Assembly (NCBI RefSeq): GCF_008728195.1
Contig: NZ_CP031598.1
Coordinates: forward strand, 2,046,001 to 2,110,000
Origin: Roseovarius indicus
GTDB lineage: Bacteria; Pseudomonadota; Alphaproteobacteria; Rhodobacterales; Rhodobacteraceae
Length of the DNA stretch: 64,000 nucleotides
Direction of reading: 5' to 3'
Below, piece by piece: positions 1-11,900 of this stretch. The notes beneath the pieces are model-generated. The model was not told where the DNA came from. It made no database searches and was given only the letters and a program-made list of their open reading frames with translations. The translations under genes were made by a program, and so were the position numbers. The stretch's first letter is position 1. Each line of letters opens with the position of its first letter.

Positions 1-2
1 CG

Positions 3-971
3 GTACGCCACGACCCCACGGAACAGCGCCTCACAATCTCCCTTCCCCTGGATCCCGCAGCGGCCCCGGGACGGATGCGGCTTCTCTACCGCGCCACCAA
101 CGAAGAGACATTTCAACCTTTCAAAGACAGCGATGGAGCGGATATCGCACTTGGCCTGCCAGGCGAAATCGACCAGATCGATATCGCCTGCCTGAAAAAC
201 CTTGCCGGCTTTCTCGCCCAAAAGAGTCCCACCGCTCTCGGGGACCAGGTCAAGTCTGCCCTCCAGCCCGCCTACGAACAGGCAATCCGAGAGATTTCGC
301 CTTCGCGGATGGTCGGTCCGATCAAGGCCGCACTCCTCGACATGCCCGACGTCGATGAGTGTGCGCCGCGACACGATCTCGCCGGATCGGCTCCATGGAT
401 TTTCGAGGCCCCTGGCGCTGCGTTCTCGGGCATAAGCGCGGGCTCCGGCCTCACCCCGCTCGCTCAACTCGCGCGCCACCCCCGGGTGCCGGGACTTCCC
501 GACCCTCGAGGAGACGATCCGATGCAGGCCTGGCTGGCGCGCCTTGCAACAGATGTCGAGCTGCCGCCCGACTTCGCATCCGGCAGGCTCGAAGCAGCAT
601 TCCATGCCCTGCGCTTTCGCACGAGAGATACGGACCTGCACGATCTCGTCACCGACGATCTTCTGTCGGCGACGGTGCGCCTTGTCACGGATGCCCATGT
701 CGACAACCTCGGGCACCTGCGATCCTTCGATGCCGGTGGCGGTGGCGATCCCCGGCCAGCTCGCATTGCCGCCTCGATCGAACGTTTCGCCAGAGCGGCA
801 GCCCTCGGCGAAGCCGAGAGGCACGTCGATGGGCTGGTCACGCGCACCGGCCTGCCTCGAGCCGAGATCGGCCAGGCCCTTACATTGATGCTGCGGGCGG
901 GCATCGAATTCTTCGTCTACTTCCGCGGGCTCTGGTCCCAGGCCGCACAACAGCACGAAAGACAGACATGA
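3..971 (+). CDS. C-terminal part of an unrecognised protein, first gene of a giant defence-like operon (5' end outside the window)
   Basis: The frame is open to the left edge, so the 322 residues seen are the C-terminal portion of a longer protein; a Met codon at 75 is probably internal. I do not recognise a family. The visible part is soluble, acidic and helical, with no signal peptide, membrane segment or clear catalytic motif. Its TGA overlaps the ATG of the DUF1998 helicase gene (ATGA at 968-971), which implies translational coupling and a shared system with that helicase. Inference: an accessory subunit of the helicase/ATPase cassette. Confidence 0.7.
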   Translation, partial: VRHDPTEQRLTISLPLDPAAAPGRMRLLYRATNEETFQPFKDSDGADIALGLPGEIDQIDIACLKNLAGFLAQKSPTALGDQVKSALQPAYEQAIREISPSRMVGPIKAALLDMPDVDECAPRHDLAGSAPWIFEAPGAAFSGISAGSGLTPLAQLARHPRVPGLPDPRGDDPMQAWLARLATDVELPPDFASGRLEAAFHALRFRTRDTDLHDLVTDDLLSATVRLVTDAHVDNLGHLRSFDAGGGGDPRPARIAASIERFARAAALGEAERHVDGLVTRTGLPRAEIGQALTLMLRAGIEFFVYFRGLWSQAAQQHERQT

Positions 972-3900
972 CAGACCTCGACCCGAATGCCTTTCGAGAT
1001 CACCTCAACGCGACCATGGCGCGCTTCGTGTCGACCAGTTCGCCGATCAATGACATCCGCGCGCCGGAGCTCGCCCGCCAGGTCCGGGACGCCGTCGCGA
1101 GCATGCAATTCGTCAAGGGTCCCAATGTCGAGATGCTGCCCGACTTCGAAAAGGGTCGCAGCCTCCAAGCGCTTGCCAGCGATGATTTGCTTGCGCCGCA
1201 ATGGTCCGCCTTTGCGACCAATGCCCCCTCGGTCTGGTCACGACCCTTGCATGCCCACCAGGAAAGCGCCCTGCTGCGCGACGAGAACTACCTCGTTGCG
1301 ACCGGGACGGGTTCCGGCAAGACCGAGGCCTTCCTCTACCCGATGATCGACCAGATCCTCAAGCAGGGCGACCTGTCGCGCCCCGGGGTCCGGGCCATCC
1401 TTGTCTACCCACTCAATGCACTGGCCAACGACCAGCTCAACCGAATTGCCTCCCTGCTTTTCCGCGACCTCGGGGATCCCGGCATCACGCTCGGCCGCTA
1501 CACCGGCCAGGTGAAGGCCAATGCCACGCGGGACGAGGAGATCACGCGACTGCGGGACACGCCCACCTTCCAGGAGATCTTCGGGGAAGACGCGGATGTG
1601 CCGTTGAACTGGAAGCTCTCCCGAAAGGAAATGCGCGAGGCGCCGCCCCATATCCTGATCACCAACTACGCCATGCTCGAGCATATCCTGCTTCTGCCGA
1701 CAAATCGCCCGCTTCTGGCCGACGCGCGCCTCAACACGATCGTACTCGACGAGATCCACACCTATGCCGGGGCGCAGGCGATCGAAGTGGCTTTCCTGCT
1801 TCGGCGCCTCAAGGCGCACCTGGGTGTCCCAGACGGAGCCATACGCTGCATCGGGACCTCGGCCTCGCTGGACCCGGGGCGCAAGGGCGAACTGGCGAAT
1901 TTCGCCAGCAACCTCTTCGGAGAACCCTTCGGAGGGGAAGCCTCGGTGATCACCTCCCAGCGCAAGACGCATCCTGCCCTCTCCGCCATGCCGACGCCGA
2001 GCGGCCTCTCCCCGAAACGCTGGGTCGAGGCTGCGGGGCTCGCCAATATCGCGAGGGAAGCGACGCGCAACGAAACACCCCTCGACACCGAGGCCTGGAA
2101 TTTCGAGGCGGATCTTCTCGACCTCCCCGAGCTCCGCCTGGACGAGACCCTGCCACTCGGGGATGCCCTGATCGCCAGGCTTGGCGGCTTCGAGGAGATC
2201 TGCAGGATCGCCGGCAAGCTCGAAGACGGCGCCGTGCCGCTCCATGTCCTGGCCGAGGAGGTCTTTTCCGATGCCGGATCCGAGGCGATTCCGGCCCTGA
2301 CCGGACTGATCGCGATCGGGGTGCTTGCCATCAGCGAAGACCAGGCGGTCTTTCCCCTGCTCCCCGCCCGTTACCACCTGATTTCCCGGGCGCCCGACCG
2401 GGTCGGCGTCGTTCTGGCCGCCGACAGGGATGACCAGGTTTCCGAGATCGTCATCGGTGCGGACCGCGACGAGGAGGAGCGTCCGGCATTCGAACTCTTC
2501 ACCTGCCGCAACTGCGGAGAGCCTTACCTGGAGGCCTTCATGGGCGGGGCTTGCCTTTCACCGCAGCCAGGCTCGGGTCCAAGGCAGCTTCTTCGCCTTG
2601 TTCCAGGGGTCGCCGACGCCGAAGAAGAAGGCGAGGAAGAGGGCGCCGACGAGCCGCTCCTGTTGCATGTCGACCCGGCAACCGGCGAGCCGCTCGACGA
2701 GGACACGCCCGGCGCCGTTGTCCTTGAATCCGTCGAGCTTTCCGAGGATCCCGATGACGGCACACGCTACCTGAAGCGCTGTTTGAGCTGCAATCACTTC
2801 CCGAGCCGACACCTCGAGCCCATCACGCGGCTACGGCCCGGCGACGAGGCCATCGCGGCCGTGGCCGCGCAGACCCTGCTCGAGGCCATGCCGGAGAAGT
2901 CCAGCGGAGAGAACCCGCCGATGGGTGGGCGCAACCTGCTGGTCTTCTCGGACAACCGCCAAGACGCGGCCTTCTTCGCCCCCTTCTTCGAGCGGACCTC
3001 GCGCGAACAGGCCATCCGTGCGGCCATGCTCCGTGCCGTAGAGCGGGATGGTCCAATCGATCTCGACAACCTCGTGGGCGCTGTGGAGCGGCTGCTGCGT
3101 GAAGACGGGCTCCGGCTTTACCGGCCCGGCGTGGTCCCGGTGCTGGAAACCGGAACCAACCAGTATCAGCGCCTCAAGGCCTTGATTGTCGCCGAGCTGA
3201 CCGTTTTCGGAAAGGGGCGCCTCAGCCTCGAGGGATTTGGTCTCATCGGTGTCGATTATCGGCAGATCGCGCGACCGATCCGGGCCGTCGAGAAAGCCAT
3301 GCCCGGCCCCATGAAACCGCACTCCGAAGCCGTCGTGCGATACCTGCTCAAGATGGCGCGCGAACACCGGGCCGTCGCCGAGAAAGCCTCGGGGATGATC
3401 GATCTCGAGGATGAATCGATCTGGACCCGCATCGCCTCCCAACGTGGTCGATGCATTGCACGCGAGCGGAACCCGCGCACGGACCTGCCCCTCGCGTTGA
3501 TCCCGGCGAGCGGCTTCAGGAACCGCTTTACACGTCTGCTTGAAAAGATGGCCGCGGCCTGCGGGACATCGATCTCCCATCTCGAGAAGCACGATGTCCT
3601 CGTCGCATTCTGGAAGGCGATCGAGGGGCCCCGTTCGCTCGCAGAAAAGCACGGCACCGGGCTTGGCCTCAAGTTCGACAAGGACCTTCTCCTTCTGCCC
3701 TCCACCGAGGTCAGGCTCTACCAATGCACGAAGTGCGGGGCCCGCACGCAAGCCGACACCGCCGGGGTCTGCCAGTCCATGAAATGCGATGGGGTGCTCC
3801 AAGAGGTGCCCATCGAAGACCGGCACACACTGGGCGAGCGCAATCACTACGTCGCCCGCTACCGCGAGCATCCCCGGCTCGGCATTGCCCGTGAGCACAC

Positions 3901-5911
3901 GGCTGCCATTGCTGGCGCGGTGCGCTCGGTGATCGAGGAACAGTTCAAGGCCGGCGAGGTCAATCTCCTCTCCTGCACGACGACGATGGAGATGGGCGTC
4001 GATCTCGGCGACCTGGAAGCCGTGCATTGCAAGAACGTCCCGCCCTCCATCGCGAACTACCAGCAACGTGCCGGTCGGGCGGGGCGCCGTGCCCAGGTCG
4101 CACCCATCGTGATGACCACCGCGCGCTCCGGGCGCTTCGACCGGGCGGCCTACGAGGAGTTCGGCCGCTATCTCGCCGCGAAGCCCATCATCCCCTACCT
4201 GTCGCTCGACAATGCCGGGTTTTTCCAAAGACACCAGGTGGCCATGCTGCTCGCGCGCTTCCTCGAGCACCGGCTCTCGGGTTATACCCGTTCGGGCGCA
4301 CCGCGGCTGCGCGATGTCCTCGGACAGGTACTCGACGCGCCGGCCCGGGCGGCCTTTGCTTCCGATTTCGACGGATGGCTCACAGGGGCAACGGAAGACG
4401 TCCAGGCCGCCGCGGATCTCGGCAAACGCCTCCCCGAGGCCCTGTCGGGGATCGCTCTCGATGCGACGGGCCTTCGCGCCACGATCCGCGATCGCGTCAA
4501 GGGTTTCGCAGATGCCGCCTGGGGGCGCTGGGGCGTGATGCAATCGGCCATCGACGATCTCGAGGAAAAGCGGCTCGAGACCGACAAGACCGACAGCAAG
4601 GCCATCCTGAAGATCGACCGCTCGACGCGCGCCCTCAGGACGCAACAGGAACTCTACATAAACCAGTTCCTGGTCGACCAACTCTCGCGGCGCGCCGTCA
4701 TCCCGACCTACAGCTTCCCGGTGCATTCGGTCAGCCTCGAGGTGCTCAACACCGCTGGCCAGACGGCGGACAGCGCTCTTCTCGAACTCGACCGCGACGG
4801 CTCGATCGGCATCGCCGAATACGCGCCCAGCTCCGAAGTCGTCGCCGGCGGCCGCGTCTGGACCAGTGTCGGCATCTCGAAACGCTCCCGGTTCACCGGA
4901 GACGACGCCTTCGTGGAGCGCGCCCGCTACAGGGTCTGCGAGGCCTGCAAGTCTCCCCAGATCACGAATATCGGCATCGATCCCGCACCCGACTGTCAGC
5001 AATGCGGAACGAGCTTTGCCGAGCACGCCGGGACGCGCAATTTCATACGCCCGAACGGTTTCCTGACCTCGATCACCGACAGCGACGGGCGCGACCCGGG
5101 CGCCAGCCGCATCCGGCCCGTGGTCTCCGACGAGGCCCTGCTTTTGACCGAGGCGCCGCGCGCGGCCTACGCCGCAACGGATATCCCCGGCCTGCTGACC
5201 TTCCACGCGCCGGGTTCCAACCGTCCCGAACACGAACTCGGCCGCATCATCACGGTCAACCGCGGGCGCCACAAGGGCGGCTTTGCCTGGTGCGGATCCT
5301 GCGAACACGCGGTGCCAGTGCGGGGCGGCGGTCCGCCCGGTCACATGTGGCAGACGGTGCAGAAGCTCGACGAGCACACCAACCCGCGCACCGGTCAGGT
5401 CTGCCGGGCCGATCCCGATGCGAAGATCTATCCAGTGGATCTTGCACATATCTTCGAGACAGATGTCCGCGCGCTTATGTTCGACAGCACGCCGCGCAAC
5501 CCCGAGGGGTTGGATCTCTCCGGCCACCACTCCCTTGGGAGAACCCTGCAGGAGGCCTTGCGCCTCGGCGCCGCCGACCTGCTCGAGACCGACCCGAGGG
5601 ACCTCAAGGCTCTGATCCAGCGTCTCGACGGCCGTCTCGTGATCGTGCTCTATGATGCGGTCTCGGGAGGCGCCGGCTATGCCACGCGGCTGACGCGGGA
5701 AGACGGTTTCATGGTCCGGGACCTGCTCTTCGCCGCGCGCAAGATTCTCGATTGTGCTAACCCGGACTGCCGCACGAGTTGCACGCGCTGCCTGAACGAT
5801 TATTCCAATCAGGCCTATTGGCTGGACTTCGAACGACATCCAGCCCTGGCGTGGATCGAGACCATCCTGATCGACGCTGGGCTCAAAATCACGCCCGCAA
5901 GTACGCTTTAA
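968..5911 (+). CDS. Giant DEAD/DEAH helicase with C-terminal DUF1998 (MZB) zinc module, DruE/DrmA-like
   Basis: A 1647-residue superfamily 2 helicase. Walker A (GTGSGKT) is at about residues 112-119 and the DEIH box at 261-264. Helicase motif VI (QRAGRAGRR) is at about 1035-1045. Several cysteine pairs look zinc-binding: about residue 510, about 918-935 and about 1323-1348. The last 100 residues carry a DUF1998/MZB-type cluster (CANPDC-RTSC-TRC). Family knowledge: helicase plus DUF1998 occurs in MrfA repair helicases and in the phage-defence proteins DruE (Druantia) and DrmA/DrmB (DISARM). The size is closest to DruE. I chose the start at 968 because it makes an ATGA overlap with the upstream gene; the open frame extends further left inside that gene. 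The gene is followed 20 bases later by the 2021-residue ATPase. Assignment to a named system is not secure. Confidence 0.85.
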   Translation: MTDLDPNAFRDHLNATMARFVSTSSPINDIRAPELARQVRDAVASMQFVKGPNVEMLPDFEKGRSLQALASDDLLAPQWSAFATNAPSVWSRPLHAHQESALLRDENYLVATGTGSGKTEAFLYPMIDQILKQGDLSRPGVRAILVYPLNALANDQLNRIASLLFRDLGDPGITLGRYTGQVKANATRDEEITRLRDTPTFQEIFGEDADVPLNWKLSRKEMREAPPHILITNYAMLEHILLLPTNRPLLADARLNTIVLDEIHTYAGAQAIEVAFLLRRLKAHLGVPDGAIRCIGTSASLDPGRKGELANFASNLFGEPFGGEASVITSQRKTHPALSAMPTPSGLSPKRWVEAAGLANIAREATRNETPLDTEAWNFEADLLDLPELRLDETLPLGDALIARLGGFEEICRIAGKLEDGAVPLHVLAEEVFSDAGSEAIPALTGLIAIGVLAISEDQAVFPLLPARYHLISRAPDRVGVVLAADRDDQVSEIVIGADRDEEERPAFELFTCRNCGEPYLEAFMGGACLSPQPGSGPRQLLRLVPGVADAEEEGEEEGADEPLLLHVDPATGEPLDEDTPGAVVLESVELSEDPDDGTRYLKRCLSCNHFPSRHLEPITRLRPGDEAIAAVAAQTLLEAMPEKSSGENPPMGGRNLLVFSDNRQDAAFFAPFFERTSREQAIRAAMLRAVERDGPIDLDNLVGAVERLLREDGLRLYRPGVVPVLETGTNQYQRLKALIVAELTVFGKGRLSLEGFGLIGVDYRQIARPIRAVEKAMPGPMKPHSEAVVRYLLKMAREHRAVAEKASGMIDLEDESIWTRIASQRGRCIARERNPRTDLPLALIPASGFRNRFTRLLEKMAAACGTSISHLEKHDVLVAFWKAIEGPRSLAEKHGTGLGLKFDKDLLLLPSTEVRLYQCTKCGARTQADTAGVCQSMKCDGVLQEVPIEDRHTLGERNHYVARYREHPRLGIAREHTAAIAGAVRSVIEEQFKAGEVNLLSCTTTMEMGVDLGDLEAVHCKNVPPSIANYQQRAGRAGRRAQVAPIVMTTARSGRFDRAAYEEFGRYLAAKPIIPYLSLDNAGFFQRHQVAMLLARFLEHRLSGYTRSGAPRLRDVLGQVLDAPARAAFASDFDGWLTGATEDVQAAADLGKRLPEALSGIALDATGLRATIRDRVKGFADAAWGRWGVMQSAIDDLEEKRLETDKTDSKAILKIDRSTRALRTQQELYINQFLVDQLSRRAVIPTYSFPVHSVSLEVLNTAGQTADSALLELDRDGSIGIAEYAPSSEVVAGGRVWTSVGISKRSRFTGDDAFVERARYRVCEACKSPQITNIGIDPAPDCQQCGTSFAEHAGTRNFIRPNGFLTSITDSDGRDPGASRIRPVVSDEALLLTEAPRAAYAATDIPGLLTFHAPGSNRPEHELGRIITVNRGRHKGGFAWCGSCEHAVPVRGGGPPGHMWQTVQKLDEHTNPRTGQVCRADPDAKIYPVDLAHIFETDVRALMFDSTPRNPEGLDLSGHHSLGRTLQEALRLGAADLLETDPRDLKALIQRLDGRLVIVLYDAVSGGAGYATRLTREDGFMVRDLLFAARKILDCANPDCRTSCTRCLNDYSNQAYWLDFERHPALAWIETILIDAGLKITPASTL

Positions 5912-5931
5912 CGAGGAGGAAAGACAGACAC

Positions 5932-8900
5932 ATGCCCAAGGAAACCACGTTCGATCCGTCGCTTCTCACCTCGAGCTCGAGTGGCTTTGCCGAGGATCGC
6001 TTACGGGCGATATTTGCCTCATACGACCCCGAGGAAGGGTTCCCAAATGATATGCCAAGCTTTCCGATTCTCGACCTGGCGCCGGATGCCCCATCTTTCC
6101 TCGCCAAGGCAGGGCATTTCTCCGCACGGGACATGAAGTTCATCGTCTCCCATGCCTACCTCGATGCGGACCCGAAGAACCCGCTCGAGGTCTACACCGA
6201 ACTCATGCAGCGCGCCGAGAAAGACCCAACGATCTTTCCTGCCTTGGAAATGAGCGTTGCCAAGAACCGGCTTCAATCGAAATCTGGGCAAGCCCAACAG
6301 AAAGTGGATGCGGATAAGCTCTCGCGTTTCGTCGCCAAGTTTCCGACCGACAAGTTGAGACTGAGAACCAACCAGAGCCTCATGGATCGACTCGGAGAGT
6401 TCGTCGAGCCGGGGCCCGTTGCAACTGATCTCTGGGTGGGAGCTTTCTTCGAATACTCCGTCCACTGCCTTAATAATCCACACGACGAGGAGTACATCAA
6501 CCTTGTCGAGATCTTGTTCTTCGGCAAGGGGTCCGAAAAGGATCTTGCGGATGAACTTTTCGCCACCCGTGATCGGGCTGACTGGGCTAACATCGAAGTC
6601 GTCATTATGAAGTCGCTGGATTACCTCCTCGAACAGGGGGCCTCCGACCAACTTGATCCATCTCGGCTCTCCATACTGCTGAAATCAATCCTGGCGGCCT
6701 ACGAGGTGGCACCTTCCGCCGGCTTCCTTCGCATCATCGGTCGCATCACGCAGAAAACTGCGGACCTCATGGATACTCCCCCCTCTGCCGAACCTCCTTG
6801 CTTCACCGAAGCACTGGACACGCTCGGCCTGGAAGGATCTTCCGGGACGATCGACGACGCGGCCTTCGCCTGCCTGGACGATCCCAGGCTGCGCGGCCTC
6901 GCCTTCAAACTCAGGCATTACCAGGAGGCTGCTCCGGAGATGCGTGAAAAGCAGGACCTCGTTGAAGCGCAGATCGCCGAAGCGACGGCGAACAAGCAAT
7001 ACGGCGCCCTGCGCACCCTGGCCGAAGAGGCAGAAATCATATCCGAAGACCTCGAGGCCGGTGAGCAGCTGAAAAGGCAAATGCAGGACCTGGTCGAGCT
7101 CGCCCTGCTTGGAGAGATCGAGAGCTTCGAGGCGGAAATCGCCTCTTTCCCCTCCCCCGAGAGCGAAGACGAGGAACTGGCAATCGTCCAGTGTGGCGCG
7201 CGCAAGGCCTCCCGGCCTTCCGCCGAAACGCCAGAAGATCCGGACAGGGAAGCCGAGGAGACCGCGGCCGATGCGGCCACGGCATCCGTTGACGAGACGT
7301 CGCCGTTGCCTGGCGCCGACGAGGAGGCTGTGACCCCTCCCGCGGAAGAGGTCACGGAAAGCGACGATCTCGCAGGCGATCCACAGCCTGACATGGACAC
7401 GAAGGCAGAGGATCTTCCTGCGGATCCCGCCCCATCGGAAGCAGAAAGCCCAGTCGAGGACGTCGAGGATCACGAAATCGCCGAGCCCGGGGATGATACG
7501 CTGGCAGAAGGCGACCCTGGGCCCATGGATGACGCGGACCCCGTTATCGCGGAGGCAGAGGACGACACGTCCGAGGCCGAGTCACAGAGTGCCAGCACAA
7601 CGGACGCGGCGGATGAAGACCGCGAAGCGACGGCTCCCGCGATCGATCCGGCCTGCCTGAACGATCTGATTGCCAAAGATCTCCTCGGGATCGCTGCCAA
7701 TGCCGCCGCCTCGCTCGAGATGAATGGCAGCAGCTGGCCCATCAGCCACACCGCCCTGAAGGTTGCAGCCGCCTCGCGCTTTCCCCAGCGGAGCTATGGC
7801 CCAGAAGCGCACAGCTTCCTCGACATGGCCACGCCCGCGCTGCAGCCACGCAACGACATATCGGCCGTCCTGACCCTCGGCGCCCTGCTCAGGCCCACCA
7901 TTGGCGTGAGCAACCAGACGCTCAGAGCCTCCCTCGTCGACCTGGCCCGGGGGCCGCTCGGCGCCCACCTGATGCGCGTGGCCGAAGCCGTCTCGCAACT
8001 CGACTACGATTTCCCGCCAAGCCCGGACAAGCTGGCGGAGATTTCCGGCGCCCGCCTCGTTCCGCAGAAGAAGCGGATCCTTGAAAGGCTCCTTGCCTGG
8101 CAGGACACCACGGCGGGCAAGAAATCGCGTTGGCCCTTTGCCAACCAATTCATGCATCATGTCGTCTCCGACGCCGGGCTAATCGGACATGCGATCCGCG
8201 ATATCCAGACGGGCAGCAAGCATGCTGCAAGCCGGGCACAGCGCGCCATTGAGGACCTCGGCGAGACGAGCACCATCCAGGACCGGTCCATCGAATACGC
8301 CGCGGATGTCGGAAAGCCGACCGCGGGCATCCACCCGAAAGGCCTGGAATATCTCGACAAGCAGTTCGACGAGGCACGCTCGCTTCTCGGTGCCTGGATC
8401 AGGGCCGATGAACAGGAAGGCAGCAACGATCAGCGCAACGACGAGAAACTGCGCAAGACCATCGGCAATCTGAGGACACGCCTCGGCAGCGCCCGCGATA
8501 TGCTCGACAGGATTACCGGTGCCGACGATCTCGATGCCGCTGTTGCCGGTTGGCTCCGGGACCAGGTCGACCTGGCCCTCGAGGCCCTGTCCGGCCACGA
8601 CACGGGAAAATTCACGACGCTGCAGGACGCTCTCGGAGCAGAGCACGATCTCCTGCCCGCGCACCTGCACAGCAGGCTCGAGGATCCCAAGACCCGCCTC
8701 GACACCTGGCGCCATATCCTCGAAGAGAAAAATGTCCAGGAGCCCGAAGCGGCCTTCGCAGCGGCCCTCGCCTCCGGTGCTTTCGAGACCGCGCAGCGGC
8801 TGAGCACGCGCTACGATATCGGCGACACTACGGAATTGAAGTCCAGGGCCGGGGAGTTCGCACATCACTGGCTGGCGCAGATGGAAACGCGCGACCGGCG

Positions 8901-11900
8901 CCTCAAGACGCTCGCAAAGGTCGACTACGCCCATCAGCAGGAACTGGCGCGCCGCCTCGACTGGTGCAAAACCGCGCGGGACGATCTTCTGGGCCTCGAC
9001 AGTGGCGACAAGATCGCCGATCTCCCCGAAATTCCCGAAGGCGTGGAGGAAATCGACAGGATTTCCGAGAAAATTGAACAGGCCATCCGGGACGACCAGG
9101 CCGAACGCATTCAGGAGTATCGCACCGAGGCCAACGCCGATGATGCCGACAATCTCCTCGATGAGATCGATGACATCCCGCTCGAGGCCGCCGAGGATCG
9201 TATTGCCCAGCTTCGGGACGGCCGGTCGGCAGCCACCATGGAAGCCGAACTCGACGGCCTGGTTGCGGCCTTCACCCCGGATTTCGTCACGGCAGCCTCC
9301 GGGGCGGACTGGCCTCGGACGACCGAGGGCTACAAGGTGGCCTTCATGCGCGACGGGGTGCTGAAGACGGAAGAAGACCGCCGTGCACCGGCCGCCGCAT
9401 TGCTGGAGCTCTTCCACGAGGTCTGCAAATCCGCCAAGAGCAGCAATGCGCCCGCAACCAAGCTCAAGGCCCTCTTCGAGGAGCTCGGCTTCGAGGACGC
9501 ACGCGTTTCGAACGTCACCTCGCTCGGGCGCCCCAAGACCTGGAGCATGCGCCTCAACGGCAAGGTCGTTTCCGACGGCTGGTTCTTGCCCCCGAGTTTC
9601 GGATCGAATGCCACCTCCTACCGACTGCTGCTGATCGGCCCGGACACGCTTCCCGAGGCCATTCAGAAGGCCCTCGATCCTGAGGCCCCGACGATCATCC
9701 TCGTGGCAGGCATCATCGACATGGCGCGGCGCCACGAGTTCGCAGAGCGCCTGCGCGGACAGGCCATCCCGGCCCTTCTCATCGACGAGGCGCTCATCGC
9801 CTTCGCCGCCACGCGGCGCGAGACGAGGGCCCGCACCATCTTCGAATGCGGCCTCCCCTATGGCCGGGTCGAGCCCTACACGACCGATCCCGGCCAGATC
9901 CCGCCGGAGATGTTCTTCGGGCGCGAAACCGAGATGCGTGACATCCTGTCCAGGACGGCCGACGGCTGCCTTGTTTATGGCGGGCGCCAGCTGGGCAAGT
10001 CCGCCCTGCTCAGCCATATTGCCAAGACCCATAACTCCGTGGAAGATAATCGTATCATCGTGCGTCGGGACGTCAAATCCCTGGGGAACTCCGAGAAGAC
10101 CTCCGCCATCTGGAGCCATCTCAACGGCATGTTGTCCGATTACGGCGTCGTTCGGAAGGAAAGCCGGACGGCGGATGATATCTGCAGGGACATCCGCGGT
10201 TGGCTCGTCAAGAAACCCGAAGGGCGTGTCATCTGCCTTTTCGACGAGACGGATCACTTCATGGCCTCGGAAACGAAAGCCGATTACCCCGAGCTCGGCC
10301 GGTTGAAAGAACTCATGGAAGAGACCGGACGCCGCTTCAAGGTCGTCTTCGCCGGCCTTCACAACGTCAAGCGGATGCACCGTCAGCCCAACTCGCCCCT
10401 TGCGCATCTCGGACAGCCCATCTGCATCGGTCCGCTGAACCGGACCCAGGACGACAAGCGCGCCGCGTATGACCTTGTGGTGGAGCCTATGCGGTCGGCC
10501 GGGTTCCGCTTCGAAAGCCTGCAGGCCGTCGAGGATATCCTCGCCTGGGCGAATTACTTCCCCTCTCTCGTCCAGGAATATGCCAAGGGCCTGCTGTCCA
10601 CGCTGCACGGCGCCGGTAGCGGGAAGGGGTATCGTCTTGTCGAAGACGGGCCTCTTTGGGCGATCCCGACCGACGATCTGTTCAACCATCGTAACTTCCA
10701 GCAGATCGAAGCGCGCGTCCGGGAGAAGTTCCACCTTACCCTGGACCTCGATCCGCGCTACGCTCTGGTTGCCTACACGCTTGCGCTTCTGAACCTGGAA
10801 GGAAACGAGCTCAAGGCACGAATGATCGGCTTCACTCCGGAGGAACTCCTCGATCACGCCAGCCCCTTCTGGCCAGATAGCGCCGAGCAGCCGACACAGG
10901 CCTCATTCGATGTCCTCCTGGACGAACTCTTCGAACTGGGCGTGATCGGCAAGATCCCCGCGCCAGGCTCGGAGCGGGCCCGCTACTGTCTCCGGTCCCG
11001 GCAGGTCGCAGCCATGCTCGGCTCCTACGACGACATCGTTCGCGCTCTCGACGACCTGAGCAAGAAAGACCCGGCCGTATCTTATGACCGCGGCACCTAT
11101 CGCCGTCCCTACCAGGGACCTGGCCAAGGCTCAAAAAGCAAGGTATTGGCCTATTCGCCCTTGACCGATCTTCAGATCGAAACCCTCCTCGACGACGCAG
11201 ATACAAGCTCGCGTATCGTTTGCGGCCTTCCCATCCTCGGCCTCGACAAGATCGCCCCGGCCCTGAAGCAAATCCACGAGGAGGGTCAGCTGCCCATCGA
11301 CCGAAAGGACCAGCGGATCGAGTTTGTCACGACCGCCGAGACCAAGGCCTTCACCGCGGCCATCTCAAAATTGAAACCGGCAAGCGGCCTGCGCGTGGTT
11401 TTCCATACGCCCGGCTCCTCCGAAGAGGCTCGGAGCGTGCTGTCCTGGCTCGAAGAGGGGCAGAGCCCGGTGCTCGACGGTCACGTGCGGCCGGTCATCC
11501 TGCTCGATGCGCGCGATCCGGAAATGAGGGGGCTTGCCTGGCGCCGGCGGGACCAGGCCATATTCCTGCGTCCATGGGCGTCCGAGATGGTCCGGGTGCA
11601 TCTTCATGCCATCGAGGCGACTCCGCTCGACACACCCGATGACCGGCGGCGCATTCTCGCTGCGACGGGCGGCATCCCCTCAAAGTCCGTGGAGTTGATC
11701 GACGCCATCCTGCAATCCGATGACCGTGACGGCACATTCGCTGCCTGGAAAAGCTCCGTCGATCCGCGGAGGGACATTTCTTCGGACGACCTGGCAGGTG
11801 TCATTTCCGTGATCGATGACGCGAAGGAGGGGGATTACGAGGCCCTCGACGACATCCTGCAGGGCGAGTTCGGGAAGGATCTCGTGACATTGGCGCCGGA

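Noticed and set aside
2831..5839. A 1002-codon open frame on the minus strand inside the helicase gene
   Set aside because: It lies wholly opposite a gene with clear helicase motifs; such long antisense frames are common in GC-rich DNA and it has no recognisable domain.
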